Assembly: GCA_019240115.1 (NCBI GenBank)
Contig: JAFAYV010000017.1
Coordinates: 1-64,000, forward strand
Direction: 5' to 3'
DNA length: 64,000 nt
Origin: Solirubrobacterales bacterium
Lineage (GTDB): Bacteria; Actinomycetota; Thermoleophilia; Solirubrobacterales; Solirubrobacteraceae
Made by a program: the position numbers and the translations under genes. The notes below the pieces were generated by a model. The model saw only the letters and a program-made list of their open reading frames with translations. It had not been told where the DNA came from and did no database searches. Shown here piece by piece: positions 24,001 to 32,468 of this stretch (within the stretch, counting starts at the first letter, position 1; every line of letters begins with the position of its first letter).

Positions 24001-26205
24001 ATGAGCATCGACGCACGCCGTGACCGATCCGTAGGGCCGGTGGCTCGCGCCGCCATGTGGACGTCGCGACATCGGGGTCGCGTGCTGCTCTGCTGGCTGA
24101 TGGTTCTCTTGGCGGCGATCGCGCTCTTCAAGAGCGCCGGCTCGAACTTCTCTAACAGCCTCACGCTTCCCGGCACGCAGTCCCAGGCGGCCGTGAATCT
24201 GCTGGGGCACGACTTTCCACAGCAGGCCGGAGATCAGGACCAGATCGTGTTCGCCACCCCAGACGGGTCGATCAGCGGCCCGGCGGTGACCGCGCAGATC
24301 GAACGCACGCTGGCTGACGTGGCGCAGTTGCCCCACGTCGTCTCCGTGGTCAGCCCCTATTCGGCTCAGGGGTCGCAACAGATCGCCGCCGACCACCGCG
24401 TTGCGTTCGCGACCGTGACCTTTGACGAGCAGGCCCGGTCGCTACCGGTCCCAGCGATGGACCGAGTGATCTCGACCGCGCGGTCAGCGCGCTCACCGTC
24501 GCTGGAGGTCGCGCTCGGCGGCCAGGCGATTGAGCACGCCCAGAGGCCGTCACTCGGCTCGGCGACCGCGATCGGACTGCTGGCCGCGAGCGTCGTCCTG
24601 CTGATCACCTTTGGCTCGTTCATCGCGATGGGCCTGCCGATCGTGACCGCCCTGCTCGGCCTCGGTGTCGGCATCAGCCTCGCCGGCCTGGGCTCCCACC
24701 TCATCCAGATCCCCGATTTCGCCACCCAGCTGGCCGCGATGATCGGTCTGGGGGTGGGGATCGACTATGCGCTGTTCATCGTCACCCGCTTCCGCGAGAA
24801 CCGAGGACGTGGCGACACGGTCGATGCCGCCGTCACCGTGGCGATGGACACCGCGGGACGCGCCGTCCTGTTCGCCGGAGTGACCGTGATCCTTGCCTTA
24901 GGGGGTCAGCTCGTGCTCGGCGTCAGATTCCTTGACGGCCTCGCGATCGCGTCCGCGCTCGCCGTCCTGACCACGATGCTGGCGGCCCTGACCGCGCTGC
25001 CGGCGCTGCTCTCCCGCTTCGGTGAGCGTGTCAAGCACCGGTCACCGCGGCTGTCGCGCCGGCGCCGCCCGGGCGCGCCGGCATCCGGAGCCTGGCTGCG
25101 CTGGTCACGCATCCTCGCCCGGCATCCCTGGCGAGGGGTGATCGCGGGACTGGCGATCATGGTCGCCCTCGCGGTACCAGCACTGTCGTTGCGGGCCGGT
25201 TCAAGCGATGCCGGCAACGACGCCACAAACCTGACCACGCGCCACGCCTACGACCTGATCGCCCAGGGCTTCGGCGCCGGGGCCAACGGCCCGCTGTCAG
25301 TGGTGGTCAGGCTGCCCCTCGCTCGTGACACCGCCGCCGTGGACCGCGTGACCGGCGCGCTGCGTGGCGCGGGCGATGTCGCGCGGGTCTCCCCGGCGCA
25401 GATCAGCCGCGAGGGAACCACCGCGGTCTTGCAGGCCTATCCACGTTCCTCACCACAAGCCGCGGCCACGACTGACCTCGTCAACCACCTGCGCCACGAC
25501 GTCCTCCCGCGCGTGCAGCGATCCACGGGCGCGAGGATCCTGATCGGCGGAGCGAGCGCCTCGGCGATCGACTTCAGCCATGTGCTGTCGAGCAAGCTGC
25601 CGCAGTTCATCGGAGTGGTGCTGATTCTGTCCGCGATCCTCCTCGCGGTGGTGTTCCGGTCGCTGGTCATCCCGATGCAGGCCGCCGCGATGAACCTGCT
25701 GTCAATCGGCGCGTCGCTGGGCGTGATCGTCGCCGTCTTTCAATGGGGGTGGCTCGGCAGTCTGCTCGGCGTCACGCCGGGGCCGATCGAGGCGTTCATC
25801 CCCGAGATTCTGTTTGCGATCGTCTTCGGGCTCTCGATGGACTACGAGGTGTTCATCGTCAGCCGCATCCACGAGGAATGGGTGCGCCGGCGCGACGCTG
25901 CGGCGGCGGTCCATCACGGCATGAGCACCACCGGGCGCCTGATCACCGCTGCGGCGACCATCATGATCTGCGTCTTCGCGTCCTTCGCGCTGGGCGACAA
26001 CCGCGACGTCAAGCTGTTCGGCATCAGCCTGGCCACTGCGGTGTTCCTCGACGCGTTCGTCGTGCGCAGCCTGCTGCTTCCCTCGGTCCTTCAGCTCCTC
26101 GGACCGCGCACCTGGTGGATGCCGACCTGGCTCAGCGAGCACGTGCCGCGGATCTCGATCGATGCGCAGAACCCCGTCCGCATCCCAGCGTTGGAGGAGC
26201 GATGA
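24001..26205 (+). CDS. MMPL/RND-family transporter
   Basis: A 734-residue inner-membrane exporter of the MmpL type. One membrane helix near residues 27-46 is followed by an extracytoplasmic domain of ~130 residues. A block of helices then carries the family motif GVGIDYALFIVTRFRE, and after a second outer domain (~400-515) a second helix block carries GLSMDYEVFIVSRIHEEW. The two Asp-Tyr motifs are the proton-relay sites. It would export lipids, siderophores or toxic hydrophobic compounds using proton motive force. It is first of a three-gene coupled operon under the divergent HxlR-type regulator, which suggests an inducible efflux function as island cargo. Confidence 0.9.
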   Translation: MSIDARRDRSVGPVARAAMWTSRHRGRVLLCWLMVLLAAIALFKSAGSNFSNSLTLPGTQSQAAVNLLGHDFPQQAGDQDQIVFATPDGSISGPAVTAQIERTLADVAQLPHVVSVVSPYSAQGSQQIAADHRVAFATVTFDEQARSLPVPAMDRVISTARSARSPSLEVALGGQAIEHAQRPSLGSATAIGLLAASVVLLITFGSFIAMGLPIVTALLGLGVGISLAGLGSHLIQIPDFATQLAAMIGLGVGIDYALFIVTRFRENRGRGDTVDAAVTVAMDTAGRAVLFAGVTVILALGGQLVLGVRFLDGLAIASALAVLTTMLAALTALPALLSRFGERVKHRSPRLSRRRRPGAPASGAWLRWSRILARHPWRGVIAGLAIMVALAVPALSLRAGSSDAGNDATNLTTRHAYDLIAQGFGAGANGPLSVVVRLPLARDTAAVDRVTGALRGAGDVARVSPAQISREGTTAVLQAYPRSSPQAAATTDLVNHLRHDVLPRVQRSTGARILIGGASASAIDFSHVLSSKLPQFIGVVLILSAILLAVVFRSLVIPMQAAAMNLLSIGASLGVIVAVFQWGWLGSLLGVTPGPIEAFIPEILFAIVFGLSMDYEVFIVSRIHEEWVRRRDAAAAVHHGMSTTGRLITAAATIMICVFASFALGDNRDVKLFGISLATAVFLDAFVVRSLLLPSVLQLLGPRTWWMPTWLSEHVPRISIDAQNPVRIPALEER

Positions 26206-26357
26206 ACCAGCAACCATCACCAGCGCTCACGGTCGCCGCGCCGGCGAGGAGCACGATCCCGGCGATCGACATGCAGGGCGTGGCGCTCGGCACCCTGGTG
26301 GTGGCAATCTCGGCCCAACCGGGTCTCGCCGCCGCCGAGGACGCGACCGCGGCATGA
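26202..26357 (+). CDS. Small protein of unknown function in the MMPL operon
   Basis: A 51-codon frame starting in the MMPL stop (ATGA) and ending in the next gene start (ATGA). The central part, IPAIDMQGVALGTLVVAISA, is a weak hydrophobic segment that could span or touch the membrane; the ends are polar and Ala-rich. Coupling on both sides is the main evidence that it is translated. I recognise no family. Confidence 0.5.
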   Translation: MNQQPSPALTVAAPARSTIPAIDMQGVALGTLVVAISAQPGLAAAEDATAA

Positions 26358-26923
26358 GCTCCGCCCTGCGAAACCTCTACCTGTTCCGCGTCGCGTTCTC
26401 AATCGTCTGGGTTGCCCTCCTCACCCTAACCAGCCCACCGTCTCACCCAGGAACCACGGTGAGCATCCTTGGCGGCCTGCTCCTCGTCGCCTACCCGATC
26501 TCCGACGCGGCCGCGACGGTCGTCGACCTGCGCACCGACACCACCGGACGGCTACGTCTCCCGCAGCGCGTCAATGCCGCCACCAGCGCCGCGGCCGCGA
26601 TCACGGTCGCCATCGGCGTATCGGTGAGCCTGGTCACCGCGATGGACATCTTCGGCGTCTGGGCGATCATCAGCGGCGCGATCCAGCTGACAGTCGGGGC
26701 CCGTCGCCTCGGGCAGCTCGCCGGCCAGTGGCCCATGATCATCAGCGGCGCTGGCTCGATCTTCGCCGGAACGACCTTCATCGGCTGGAGCCGCTCTCCC
26801 ACCTCGGCACTGCACGCCCTCGCGCAGTACTCCATCGGCGGAGCCATCTGGTACCTGCTCACAGCCCTCTGGCTCCAGTCAGCCAGGCCCGCAGCACCCA
26901 CCATCGTGGCCCACGACTCCTGA
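26354..26923 (+). CDS. Membrane protein, DUF308/HdeD-like
   Basis: A 189-residue integral membrane protein with about six hydrophobic helices: FRVAFSIVWVALLTL, VSILGGLLLVAYPI, AAAAITVAIGVSVSLV, IFGVWAIISGAIQLTVGARR, MIISGAGSIFAGTTFIG and IGGAIWYLLTALWL. The IFGVWAIISGAIQL helix followed by a basic residue cluster is characteristic of HdeD/DUF308 proteins. It is coupled to the 51-residue frame upstream. A role as accessory of the MMPL exporter or in acid/envelope stress is inferred from position only. Confidence 0.72.
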   Translation: MSSALRNLYLFRVAFSIVWVALLTLTSPPSHPGTTVSILGGLLLVAYPISDAAATVVDLRTDTTGRLRLPQRVNAATSAAAAITVAIGVSVSLVTAMDIFGVWAIISGAIQLTVGARRLGQLAGQWPMIISGAGSIFAGTTFIGWSRSPTSALHALAQYSIGGAIWYLLTALWLQSARPAAPTIVAHDS

Positions 26924-27025
26924 CCATCACTCCCTGGTGACCAACAGACAAGCCCGGGCCCAACCCCGCCGGCTCGGTCGAGCCCGCGCGCCCGCGCAAT
27001 CACACCTGGGAAACGCCCAGCGTGA
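26924..27025. other. Short non-coding spacer
   Basis: About 100 bp after the DUF308-like gene. No terminator hairpin or promoter is obvious. Confidence 0.4.
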
Positions 27026-27328
27026 ACGCGTGAAAAACAAGGCTGCTTTGTCAGACCAGTCCTCGGGCAAGCGGCCGGAATCTGCGCCACCGACGCCGAA
27101 ATCAAATGCGCCTCACACCGCGCCGGCGACCCACGGGCGCTGCCAATGACCCGCGAGACACACACCACGGTCATGATCCTCGCCGCCGGAAAATGCCAGA
27201 TCGAGCTCAGCACCGGACCCTTCCTCCTCTCCGAGCCCGGGGACTACGCGATGTGGGATCCAAGCATCGACCACACCTCGGACATCCTCGCCCGATTCGA
27301 TCATCACGATGCGGTGCTTACCCACTAA
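27026..27328 (+). pseudogene. Cupin-domain protein, start lost
   Basis: The frame after a TGA at 27023 reads FVRPVLGQAAGICATDAEIK, then CASHRAGDPRALP, THTTVMILAAGKCQIELSTG, GDYAMWDPSIDHT and ends at 27328. This is a single-cupin pattern (compare the 'VEVKWGxHxAGE...TTxxxLxxGRFRI...GDYVxWGPGxDH' type). There is no start codon before the conserved N-terminal part; the first ATG (27146) would remove it. Either the gene is a 5'-truncated remnant or it uses an unseen start. The loss of the usual Trp in the 'KWG' position supports decay. Confidence 0.5.
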
Positions 27329-27740
27329 GCATCGCCCGACCACCAGCAGCACGCCTGCCCAGAGCAAACATACGAGAGCTCTCCGCGCCGCGGTCAACCA
27401 ACCGTGCCTCACAACCCACAACCAGGACCAGACCAGCTAGAGCGATGCCTGCGTTGTCGGGAAAGCAGGTCTGCGCCGGGCAGAGCGCTGATCGACCTGC
27501 TCGTCGCCCAAACCGGCAAGCGGCTCGCCGTGTTCAGCGACGCGTCGACAGACCCGCTTTCACGAAACGTGGGGAAGCCTCAGCGGCACTCCTCGGCCAT
27601 TGCTTTGCTCGACGGCCCACATCCGCTGCGGCGATCGGTGCCCCGTCGGCAGACACAGGCCGGCTCGCCAAAGTTGCCGCCGCTCGCCGGCGGGCCCCGA
27701 AACCCCGCCCACCCCCCGAAGATGTCCCGAGATGTCCGAG
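27329..27740. other. Gene-free stretch with short direct repeats near the integrase end
   Basis: About 400 bp holding no recognisable gene. At 27719-27775, running into the integrase stop, GATGTCCCGAGATGTCC, GACGTCCCGAGATGTCCC and CAAGTCGCCCCAAGTCGTCC form short direct repeats. They could be recombination-protein sites or simple sequence drift. Confidence 0.5.
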
Positions 27741-28937
27741 CTAGACGTCCCGAGATGTCCCAAGTCGCCCCAAGTCGTCCGAAGACCTCCCGGCCGGAAC
27801 GGCGGCTGAGGCGAGCGCGAACGCCTCCGCCACCAGGCGGGCGTCCTCCTCGTCGCGGGGCGCGTAGTGCAGGTAGCGCATCGTCGTCTGGATGTCCGCG
27901 TGGCCCATCCACTCCTGCACCCGCCTGATGTCAGCCTTGGCGATCATCCGGGTCCCGAACGTGTGGCGCAGATCGTCGAAGCGCAGCGGCCTGAGCCCGG
28001 CGCCTCCCAACGCCACCTTGTACCGGCGGCGCAGCGCTGAGCTGTCCAAATATCCGCCGGCCTCGCCGCAGAACACGAGGTCGTCCTCGCCGACGAACAT
28101 CTTGCGGGCACCGAGCTTGGCCAGCGCCTCAGCGACGTCCGGCGCCAGCGGCACCGCACGTACCTTCCCCGACTTCGGCGTCGTCAGAACGCCGGCGGCA
28201 TAGCTTCCGCGGACCCGGACCACCGAGCCGGCGAAGTCGACGTCGCGCCACGTGAGCGCGAGCAGCTCACCCAGGCGCAGCCCGGTGAACGCCGCGGTGA
28301 GGAACACCGCGGCGTCCTGTTCTGAGGCAGCGGCTCGGACCAGCGACCACACCTCCTCGGGCGAGAACACCTGTATATCGCCGCTGCGCTTCAGCGCCGG
28401 CTTTTCGACCTCCGCCGCGGCGTTGACCTGGAGCCCCCACACCTTCGAGGCCCGTTTCAGGATCCCGTGCAGCAGCACGAGCGACTTCGTGCGGCTGCTC
28501 GCAGCGCCACCCAGCCCGGACAGCCACCGCTCGATCGCCTCCGTCGTCACCTCCTCCAAAGCCATCGAGCCGAACGCCGGCAGCAGCTGCGAGCGCACGA
28601 GCACCTTGTAGCCCGCAAGCGTGGACGGCTTGCGCTGGCGGTCGAACTCCACGTAGCGAAGCCACTCAGCCGCCGCGTCGCCAAACGTCGCGCCGGTCCG
28701 CACCTGCCCCACCAGCGTGCCGCGCCGCGCCTCGTGCAGCACTTCGCGAAGCCAGTTCTCCGCCAGGCGCTTCGTGAAGTAGCCGGTCGGCGGACGCCCC
28801 CGCTCAGTCCACGCCGGACCCAGCTTCCTCTGCACCTGACGCCCGTCCGGAAGCCGGTACTTGGCGTACCAGACCGGGCCTCGCGCCCGCTCGACCCGAA
28901 AGACGTGACCCGTCGGCTGCCTCGGCTGTCCCGCCAT
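27741..28937 (-). CDS. Tyrosine-type site-specific integrase
   Basis: A 398-residue phage-type integrase that would integrate and excise the island at tRNA-Thr. Residues ~1-60 form an arm-binding region (VWYAKYRLPDGRQVQRKLG). Residues ~85-170 are the core-binding SAM-like domain (FGDAAAEWLRYVEFDRQRKP). The catalytic domain has Arg in TGLRLGELLALTWRDVDF, H-x-x-R in FDDLRHTFGTRM, His in EWMGHADIQTTMRYLHY and the nucleophile Tyr in the same motif. All catalytic residues are present, so it is probably active. Its 5' end is 60 bp from the tRNA 3' end, in the same orientation, as is usual for tRNA-targeting elements. Confidence 0.92.
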   Translation of the reverse strand: MAGQPRQPTGHVFRVERARGPVWYAKYRLPDGRQVQRKLGPAWTERGRPPTGYFTKRLAENWLREVLHEARRGTLVGQVRTGATFGDAAAEWLRYVEFDRQRKPSTLAGYKVLVRSQLLPAFGSMALEEVTTEAIERWLSGLGGAASSRTKSLVLLHGILKRASKVWGLQVNAAAEVEKPALKRSGDIQVFSPEEVWSLVRAAASEQDAAVFLTAAFTGLRLGELLALTWRDVDFAGSVVRVRGSYAAGVLTTPKSGKVRAVPLAPDVAEALAKLGARKMFVGEDDLVFCGEAGGYLDSSALRRRYKVALGGAGLRPLRFDDLRHTFGTRMIAKADIRRVQEWMGHADIQTTMRYLHYAPRDEEDARLVAEAFALASAAVPAGRSSDDLGRLGTSRDV

Positions 28938-28959
28938 CGTCTGCAGATCTTACGCCGAT

Positions 28960-28982
28960 CTGGGGACATATTGGGGACACGT
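28960..28982. repeat. Two GGGGACA iterons at the right end of the island
   Basis: TGGGGACATA and TTGGGGACACGT lie in the 60 bp between integrase start and tRNA 3' end. The second is identical over 12 bases to 22221-22232 at the other end. Confidence 0.65.
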
Positions 28983-28997
28983 ACCCCGAAAACCTAA

Positions 28998-29070
28998 AGC
29001 CGACGCGGGGACTCGAACCCCGGACCCCTTCATTACGAGTGAAGTGCTCTACCAGCTGAGCTACGTCGGC
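28998..29070 (-). tRNA. tRNA-Thr (anticodon CGT)
   Basis: A complete 73-nt cloverleaf: acceptor GCCGACG pairing with CGTCGGC, D arm GCTC...GAGC, anticodon stem CTTCA/TGAAG with loop CTCGTAA (anticodon CGT, reading ACG), and T arm CGGGG-TTCGAGT-CCCCG. The discriminator is T and CCA is not encoded. Its 3' half serves as the integration site of the island. Confidence 0.95.
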
Positions 29071-29121
29071 GCGGCCCCAGAGGCTACCGAGCATCCGCCG
29101 CGCCTCGGCGCGCGAGGTCGC

Positions 29122-29679
29122 TCAGAACGGCCCGTCGGGAAGCGCGGGATCGCCGGTGCGGTCGCGCCAGTCCTCGACGAGGATGGCCCAGCGCTCGTGG
29201 TCGCGCCAGCGCCCGCCGATCTTCAGGTAGCGGGGGGAAAAGCCCTCGCGGCGGAAGCCGGCGCCGCGGGCGAGGGCGAGCGAGCTGGCGTTCCCGGGCT
29301 GGATGTTGGCCTCGATGCGATGGAGGCGCAGAGCGGTGAAGGAATGGCGGACGACGAGCGCGAGCCCTTCGCGCATGTAGCCCTGGCCGGCGTAGGGCTC
29401 ACCGGCGGCGTAGCCGAGGAACGCGCTCTGCAGGCGCCGGCGCACGATCTGGGAGAGATTGAAGAAGCCCAGGATGGCGCCGTCGCTGCGCCGGCAGAGG
29501 AGCATCCCCTCGAAGTCGGGCCGCCGGGCATCGGCAAGGTAGGCGTCGTAGCGCTCGTCGTCGGTCGGAGCGGTGGCCCAGGGACTGTGGAAGTCCGAGC
29601 TCGCGCGCATCAGCGCGGTGAACTCATGCCGGTCGCTGGAGGCGGGCGAGCGGATGAAGACGCGGGGCTCGTCGGTCAC
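29122..29679 (-). CDS. GNAT acetyltransferase, RimJ/RimL-like
   Basis: A 185-residue N-acetyltransferase that would move an acetyl group from acetyl-CoA to a protein N-terminus or small amine. GYAAGEPYAGQGYMREGLAL contains the acetyl-CoA loop (Q-G-Y-M-x-E), followed by LRLHRIEANIQPGNASSLAL and GFRREGFSPRYLKIGGRWRD, all characteristic of RimJ/RimL proteins. The ATG overlaps the holB stop (ATGA), so it is the second gene of a holB operon. The true substrate is unknown. Confidence 0.88.
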   Translation of the reverse strand: MTDEPRVFIRSPASSDRHEFTALMRASSDFHSPWATAPTDDERYDAYLADARRPDFEGMLLCRRSDGAILGFFNLSQIVRRRLQSAFLGYAAGEPYAGQGYMREGLALVVRHSFTALRLHRIEANIQPGNASSLALARGAGFRREGFSPRYLKIGGRWRDHERWAILVEDWRDRTGDPALPDGPF

Positions 29680-30785
29680 GGCGCGAGCTGGTCCTGCAGG
29701 CGATAGGCGAGCGCCTCGCAGGCAAGGTCCTCGGAGACGTTGAGCACGAAGCGCTCACGGGTGTCCTCGACGAGCTCGATCGCCGCCAGCAGACGCTCGG
29801 GCGCGACGCCGGCGTCGGCGCCGAGCTCCTCGATGCGATCGAGGTTGCGCACGAGCTCGGGAGCGTCCCAGGCGAGCGCGGCGAGGTCGGCGAACCAGAG
29901 CGAGACGAGCTGCAGCGCGAGGTCGAGCGCGCCGGTCTGGACGCGGCGGCGGGTGCGGCGGATCCGCTCGGTCCATTCAGTCTCCAAGCGTTTGCGCTCC
30001 TTGCGCGGGACGAGCTCGAGCTCGGCGGCGGCCCGGGCCTCGAGCTGGGCGCCGGCGGCGGCAGCGCGGGCGCGGACCGCGTCCAGCAGCCCGCCCCAGG
30101 GCCGGAGCTCGGCGACCCGCCGGGCGATCGCCGCGCGCGCGTAGTGCTCGGCGGAGACCCGGAGCGTCCGGCCCTCGGGGCCGGCGAGCTCCGCGGCACG
30201 GTCGCCGTCCTGTAGGCCGAGCCGGACGCACGCCCGCGCGGTCGGCTCCTCGACGCCGAGCGCGACGACGTCGGCGGCCGCCTCGTCCTCGCTGGGCGCC
30301 TCGAAGCGGACCGGCTGACAGCGGGACCGGATCGTCGGCAGGACCTCCTCGGGACGGTCGGTGAGCAGGATGAGATGGGCGAACGACGCCGGCTCCTCAA
30401 GCGTTTTGAGCATGCGATTGGCCGCCTCGTCGCCGAGCTCGTCGGCGCGCTCGATGACGAACAGGCGGCGCCGCGCCTCGAACGGGGTCTTGCTGGCGGC
30501 CGAGACGACCGGACGGTCGATGTCGGCGACCAGCACCTCGTGGGCCCCGCTCGGCATCACCCAGGTCAGGTCGGGGTGCGCGCCCGAATGCACCCGGGCG
30601 CGCGCGCCCGCCGGGTTCGGCGACCCCTCGGCGAGCAGCTCGGCCGCGAGAGCCCGCGCGGCCGCCCGCTTGCCGGCGCCGCCGGGGCCGTGGAACAGAT
30701 AGGCGTGCGAGGGACGCGCGGGCACCTCGAGAGCGGGCGCGAGGACCGCTTGCGCGTGCGGATGACGTTCCAGCTCGGCCAACAT
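29676..30785 (-). CDS. holB: DNA polymerase III delta-prime subunit
   Basis: A 369-residue clamp-loader subunit of the replisome. AYLFHGPGGAGKRAAARALA is the (modified) P-loop region, RRLFVIERADELGDEAANRM and LKTLEEPASFAHLILLTD form the Walker B/sensor region, and the IRSRC motif (TIRSRCQPVRF) marks delta-prime/gamma-type proteins. The ATG at 30785 is chosen because the conserved protein begins MLAELERHPHAQ and AGGA precedes it; the open frame upstream overlaps the tmk promoter. The usual zinc-binding cysteines are absent. It is divergent from tmk, its common genomic neighbour. Confidence 0.9.
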   Translation of the reverse strand: MLAELERHPHAQAVLAPALEVPARPSHAYLFHGPGGAGKRAAARALAAELLAEGSPNPAGARARVHSGAHPDLTWVMPSGAHEVLVADIDRPVVSAASKTPFEARRRLFVIERADELGDEAANRMLKTLEEPASFAHLILLTDRPEEVLPTIRSRCQPVRFEAPSEDEAAADVVALGVEEPTARACVRLGLQDGDRAAELAGPEGRTLRVSAEHYARAAIARRVAELRPWGGLLDAVRARAAAAGAQLEARAAAELELVPRKERKRLETEWTERIRRTRRRVQTGALDLALQLVSLWFADLAALAWDAPELVRNLDRIEELGADAGVAPERLLAAIELVEDTRERFVLNVSEDLACEALAYRLQDQLAP

Positions 30786-30849
30786 CGCGTCGATCCTAGT
30801 CGTCGGTCGGGCAGCGGCCGACGGGAGCGATAACGTCGCCGCCAGCTCG

Positions 30850-31470
30850 ATGGGCGCCGGCCGACTGATCACGATCGAGGGCATCGACGGCGCCGGCAAG
30901 ACGACCCTGGCCGGGGCCCTCGCCGAGGCGCTCCGGGCGCGCGGCGTCGACGTCCGGCTGCTGCGCGAGCCCGGGGGCGTGCGGATCGCCGAGCGCGTCC
31001 GCGAGCTCGTCACCGACCCGGGGGCGGCGATCGGGGCCCGCGCCGAGGCGCTGCTGTACGCGGCCGCGCGCAGCCAGCTCGTCGAGGAGGCGCTGCGCCC
31101 GCTCCTTGCACAGGGCCGCCTCGTCCTGCTCGACCGCTTCGTCGATTCCTCGCTGGCCTATCAGGGCGCCGGGCGGGAGCTGGGCATGGACGCCGTGCGG
31201 ACGATCAACGACTTCGCGACCGGCGGCCTGCGGCCCGACCGCACGCTCCTGCTGCGCATCGAGCCCGGCCGCGCGCGGGCGCGCTCGGCATCGCGCGGCG
31301 GCGACCAGGATCGTCTCGAGCGCGAGGACGAGGCGTTCTTTCAGCGGATCGCCGGTGCCTACGACGCGCTGGCGGCTGCCGAGGCCGACCGCTTCGCCGT
31401 CCTTGACGGGGCGCTCACCCCCGAGGCCGTGCTCGCCGCGGCGCTGCGAGCGGTCGGCGACCTACTCTGA
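30850..31470 (+). CDS. tmk: Thymidylate kinase
   Basis: A 206-residue dTMP kinase making dTDP for DNA synthesis. ITIEGIDGAGKTTLAGALAE holds the P-loop, LLREPGGVRIAERVRELV matches the dTMP-binding region, LLDRFVDSSLAYQGAGRELG is the DR(F/Y) motif, and RARSASRGGDQDRLERED is the lid. Length is standard. It is transcribed away from holB; the last 9 bases overlap the converging galE gene. Confidence 0.95.
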   Translation: MGAGRLITIEGIDGAGKTTLAGALAEALRARGVDVRLLREPGGVRIAERVRELVTDPGAAIGARAEALLYAAARSQLVEEALRPLLAQGRLVLLDRFVDSSLAYQGAGRELGMDAVRTINDFATGGLRPDRTLLLRIEPGRARARSASRGGDQDRLEREDEAFFQRIAGAYDALAAAEADRFAVLDGALTPEAVLAAALRAVGDLL

Positions 31471-32439
31471 GTAGCCGTCGGGACGCGCCTGTTGAAAGCT
31501 CCACGCGTCGGCGATCATCGTCTCGATCTCCGGCTTGCGCGGTTCCCAGCCGAGCTCGTCGCGGATGCGCTGGCCAGCGGCGACGAGCATCGGAGGGTCG
31601 CCCGGCCGGCGGGCAGCCTCGCGGGTCGCGATCTGGAGCCCGGTCACCGTCTGAGCGGCGGCGATCATCTCGCGGACCGAGAACCCGCGGCCGGTCCCGA
31701 GGTTGAAGATCCGGTGGCGGCCCGGCTCGGCGCCGTCGAGGGCGAGCAGGTGGGCCGCCGACAGGTCATCGATGTGGATGTAGTCGCGGATCGCGGTGCC
31801 GTCCGGGGTGGGATAGTCGGTGCCGAACACCTCGACGTAGGGGTTGCGGCCCTGGGCGGTGCGCAGGATGTTCGGGATCAGGTGGGTCTCGGGATCGTGG
31901 TCCTCGCCCGCGCCGCCGCTCGCCCCGGCGACGTTGAAGTAGCGCAGGCTGACCGCCCCGAGCCCGTAGGCGACGCAGTAGTCGCCGATCATCCCGTCCA
32001 CGGCGAGCTTGGAGGCGCCGTAGGCGTTCGTGGGGCGCGGGGGCGCCGCCTCGGAGATCGGCACTTCGTCGGGCTGGCCGTAGACCGCGCACGTCGACGA
32101 GAACACCAGGCGCGAGACCTCGGCGGCCCGCAGCGCCTCGAGGAGGTTCAGCGTGCCGAGCACGTTGTTGCGGTAGTAGCGCTCGGGATGGGCGATCGAT
32201 TCGCCGACGAGCGCGAAGGCGGCGAAGTGCAGCGCGCCGTCGAAGCCCTCCGACACGGCCTGCAGGACCGCCCCGGGGTCGCGGAGATCGGCGACCGCGA
32301 GTCGCGCCTGCGGGGCCACGGCGGCGCGATGCCCGCGCTCGAGGTTGTCGAGCACGACGACCTCGTGGCCCGCACCGAGCAGCTGACGGCTGACGATCGA
32401 CCCGACGTATCCAGCGCCTCCGGTGACGAGTAGCTTCAT
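31462..32439 (-). CDS. galE: UDP-glucose 4-epimerase
   Basis: A 325-residue extended SDR that interconverts UDP-glucose and UDP-galactose with bound NAD. VTGGAGYVGSIVSRQLLGAG is the cofactor loop, Ser-Thr in VFSSTCAVYG and Tyr-Lys in YGASKLAVDG are catalytic, and RYFNVAGASGGAGEDHDPET followed by HLIPNILRTA is the family-specific GalE signature. It probably supplies galactose for surface glycans made elsewhere in the window. It overlaps tmk by 9 bp at convergent 3' ends. Confidence 0.93.
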   Translation of the reverse strand: MKLLVTGGAGYVGSIVSRQLLGAGHEVVVLDNLERGHRAAVAPQARLAVADLRDPGAVLQAVSEGFDGALHFAAFALVGESIAHPERYYRNNVLGTLNLLEALRAAEVSRLVFSSTCAVYGQPDEVPISEAAPPRPTNAYGASKLAVDGMIGDYCVAYGLGAVSLRYFNVAGASGGAGEDHDPETHLIPNILRTAQGRNPYVEVFGTDYPTPDGTAIRDYIHIDDLSAAHLLALDGAEPGRHRIFNLGTGRGFSVREMIAAAQTVTGLQIATREAARRPGDPPMLVAAGQRIRDELGWEPRKPEIETMIADAWSFQQARPDGYSE

Positions 32440-32468
32440 CGCGCGCGGTTCCAGGTGACGGTTGCCAT

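Larger units (their letters stand above)
22071..29041. mobile_element. Integrative island at tRNA-Thr(CGT)
   Basis: A 7-kb segment runs from the tRNA-derived repeat at 22071 to the intact tRNA-Thr, whose 3' half forms the right site. An integrase gene sits next to the tRNA in the usual arrangement, and GGGACA-type repeats lie inside both ends. Cargo: antitoxin with broken toxin, HxlR/SCP2-like regulator, MMPL transporter operon, cupin remnant. No replication or transfer gene is present, so it would be mobilised only by excision and recombination. Confidence 0.72.

Noticed and set aside
27404-27740. Plus-strand frame with LIDLLVAQTGKRLAVFSDAS as a possible gene
   Set aside because: Only a short stretch looks ordered; the frame continues into sequence antisense to the integrase, and no family is recognised.
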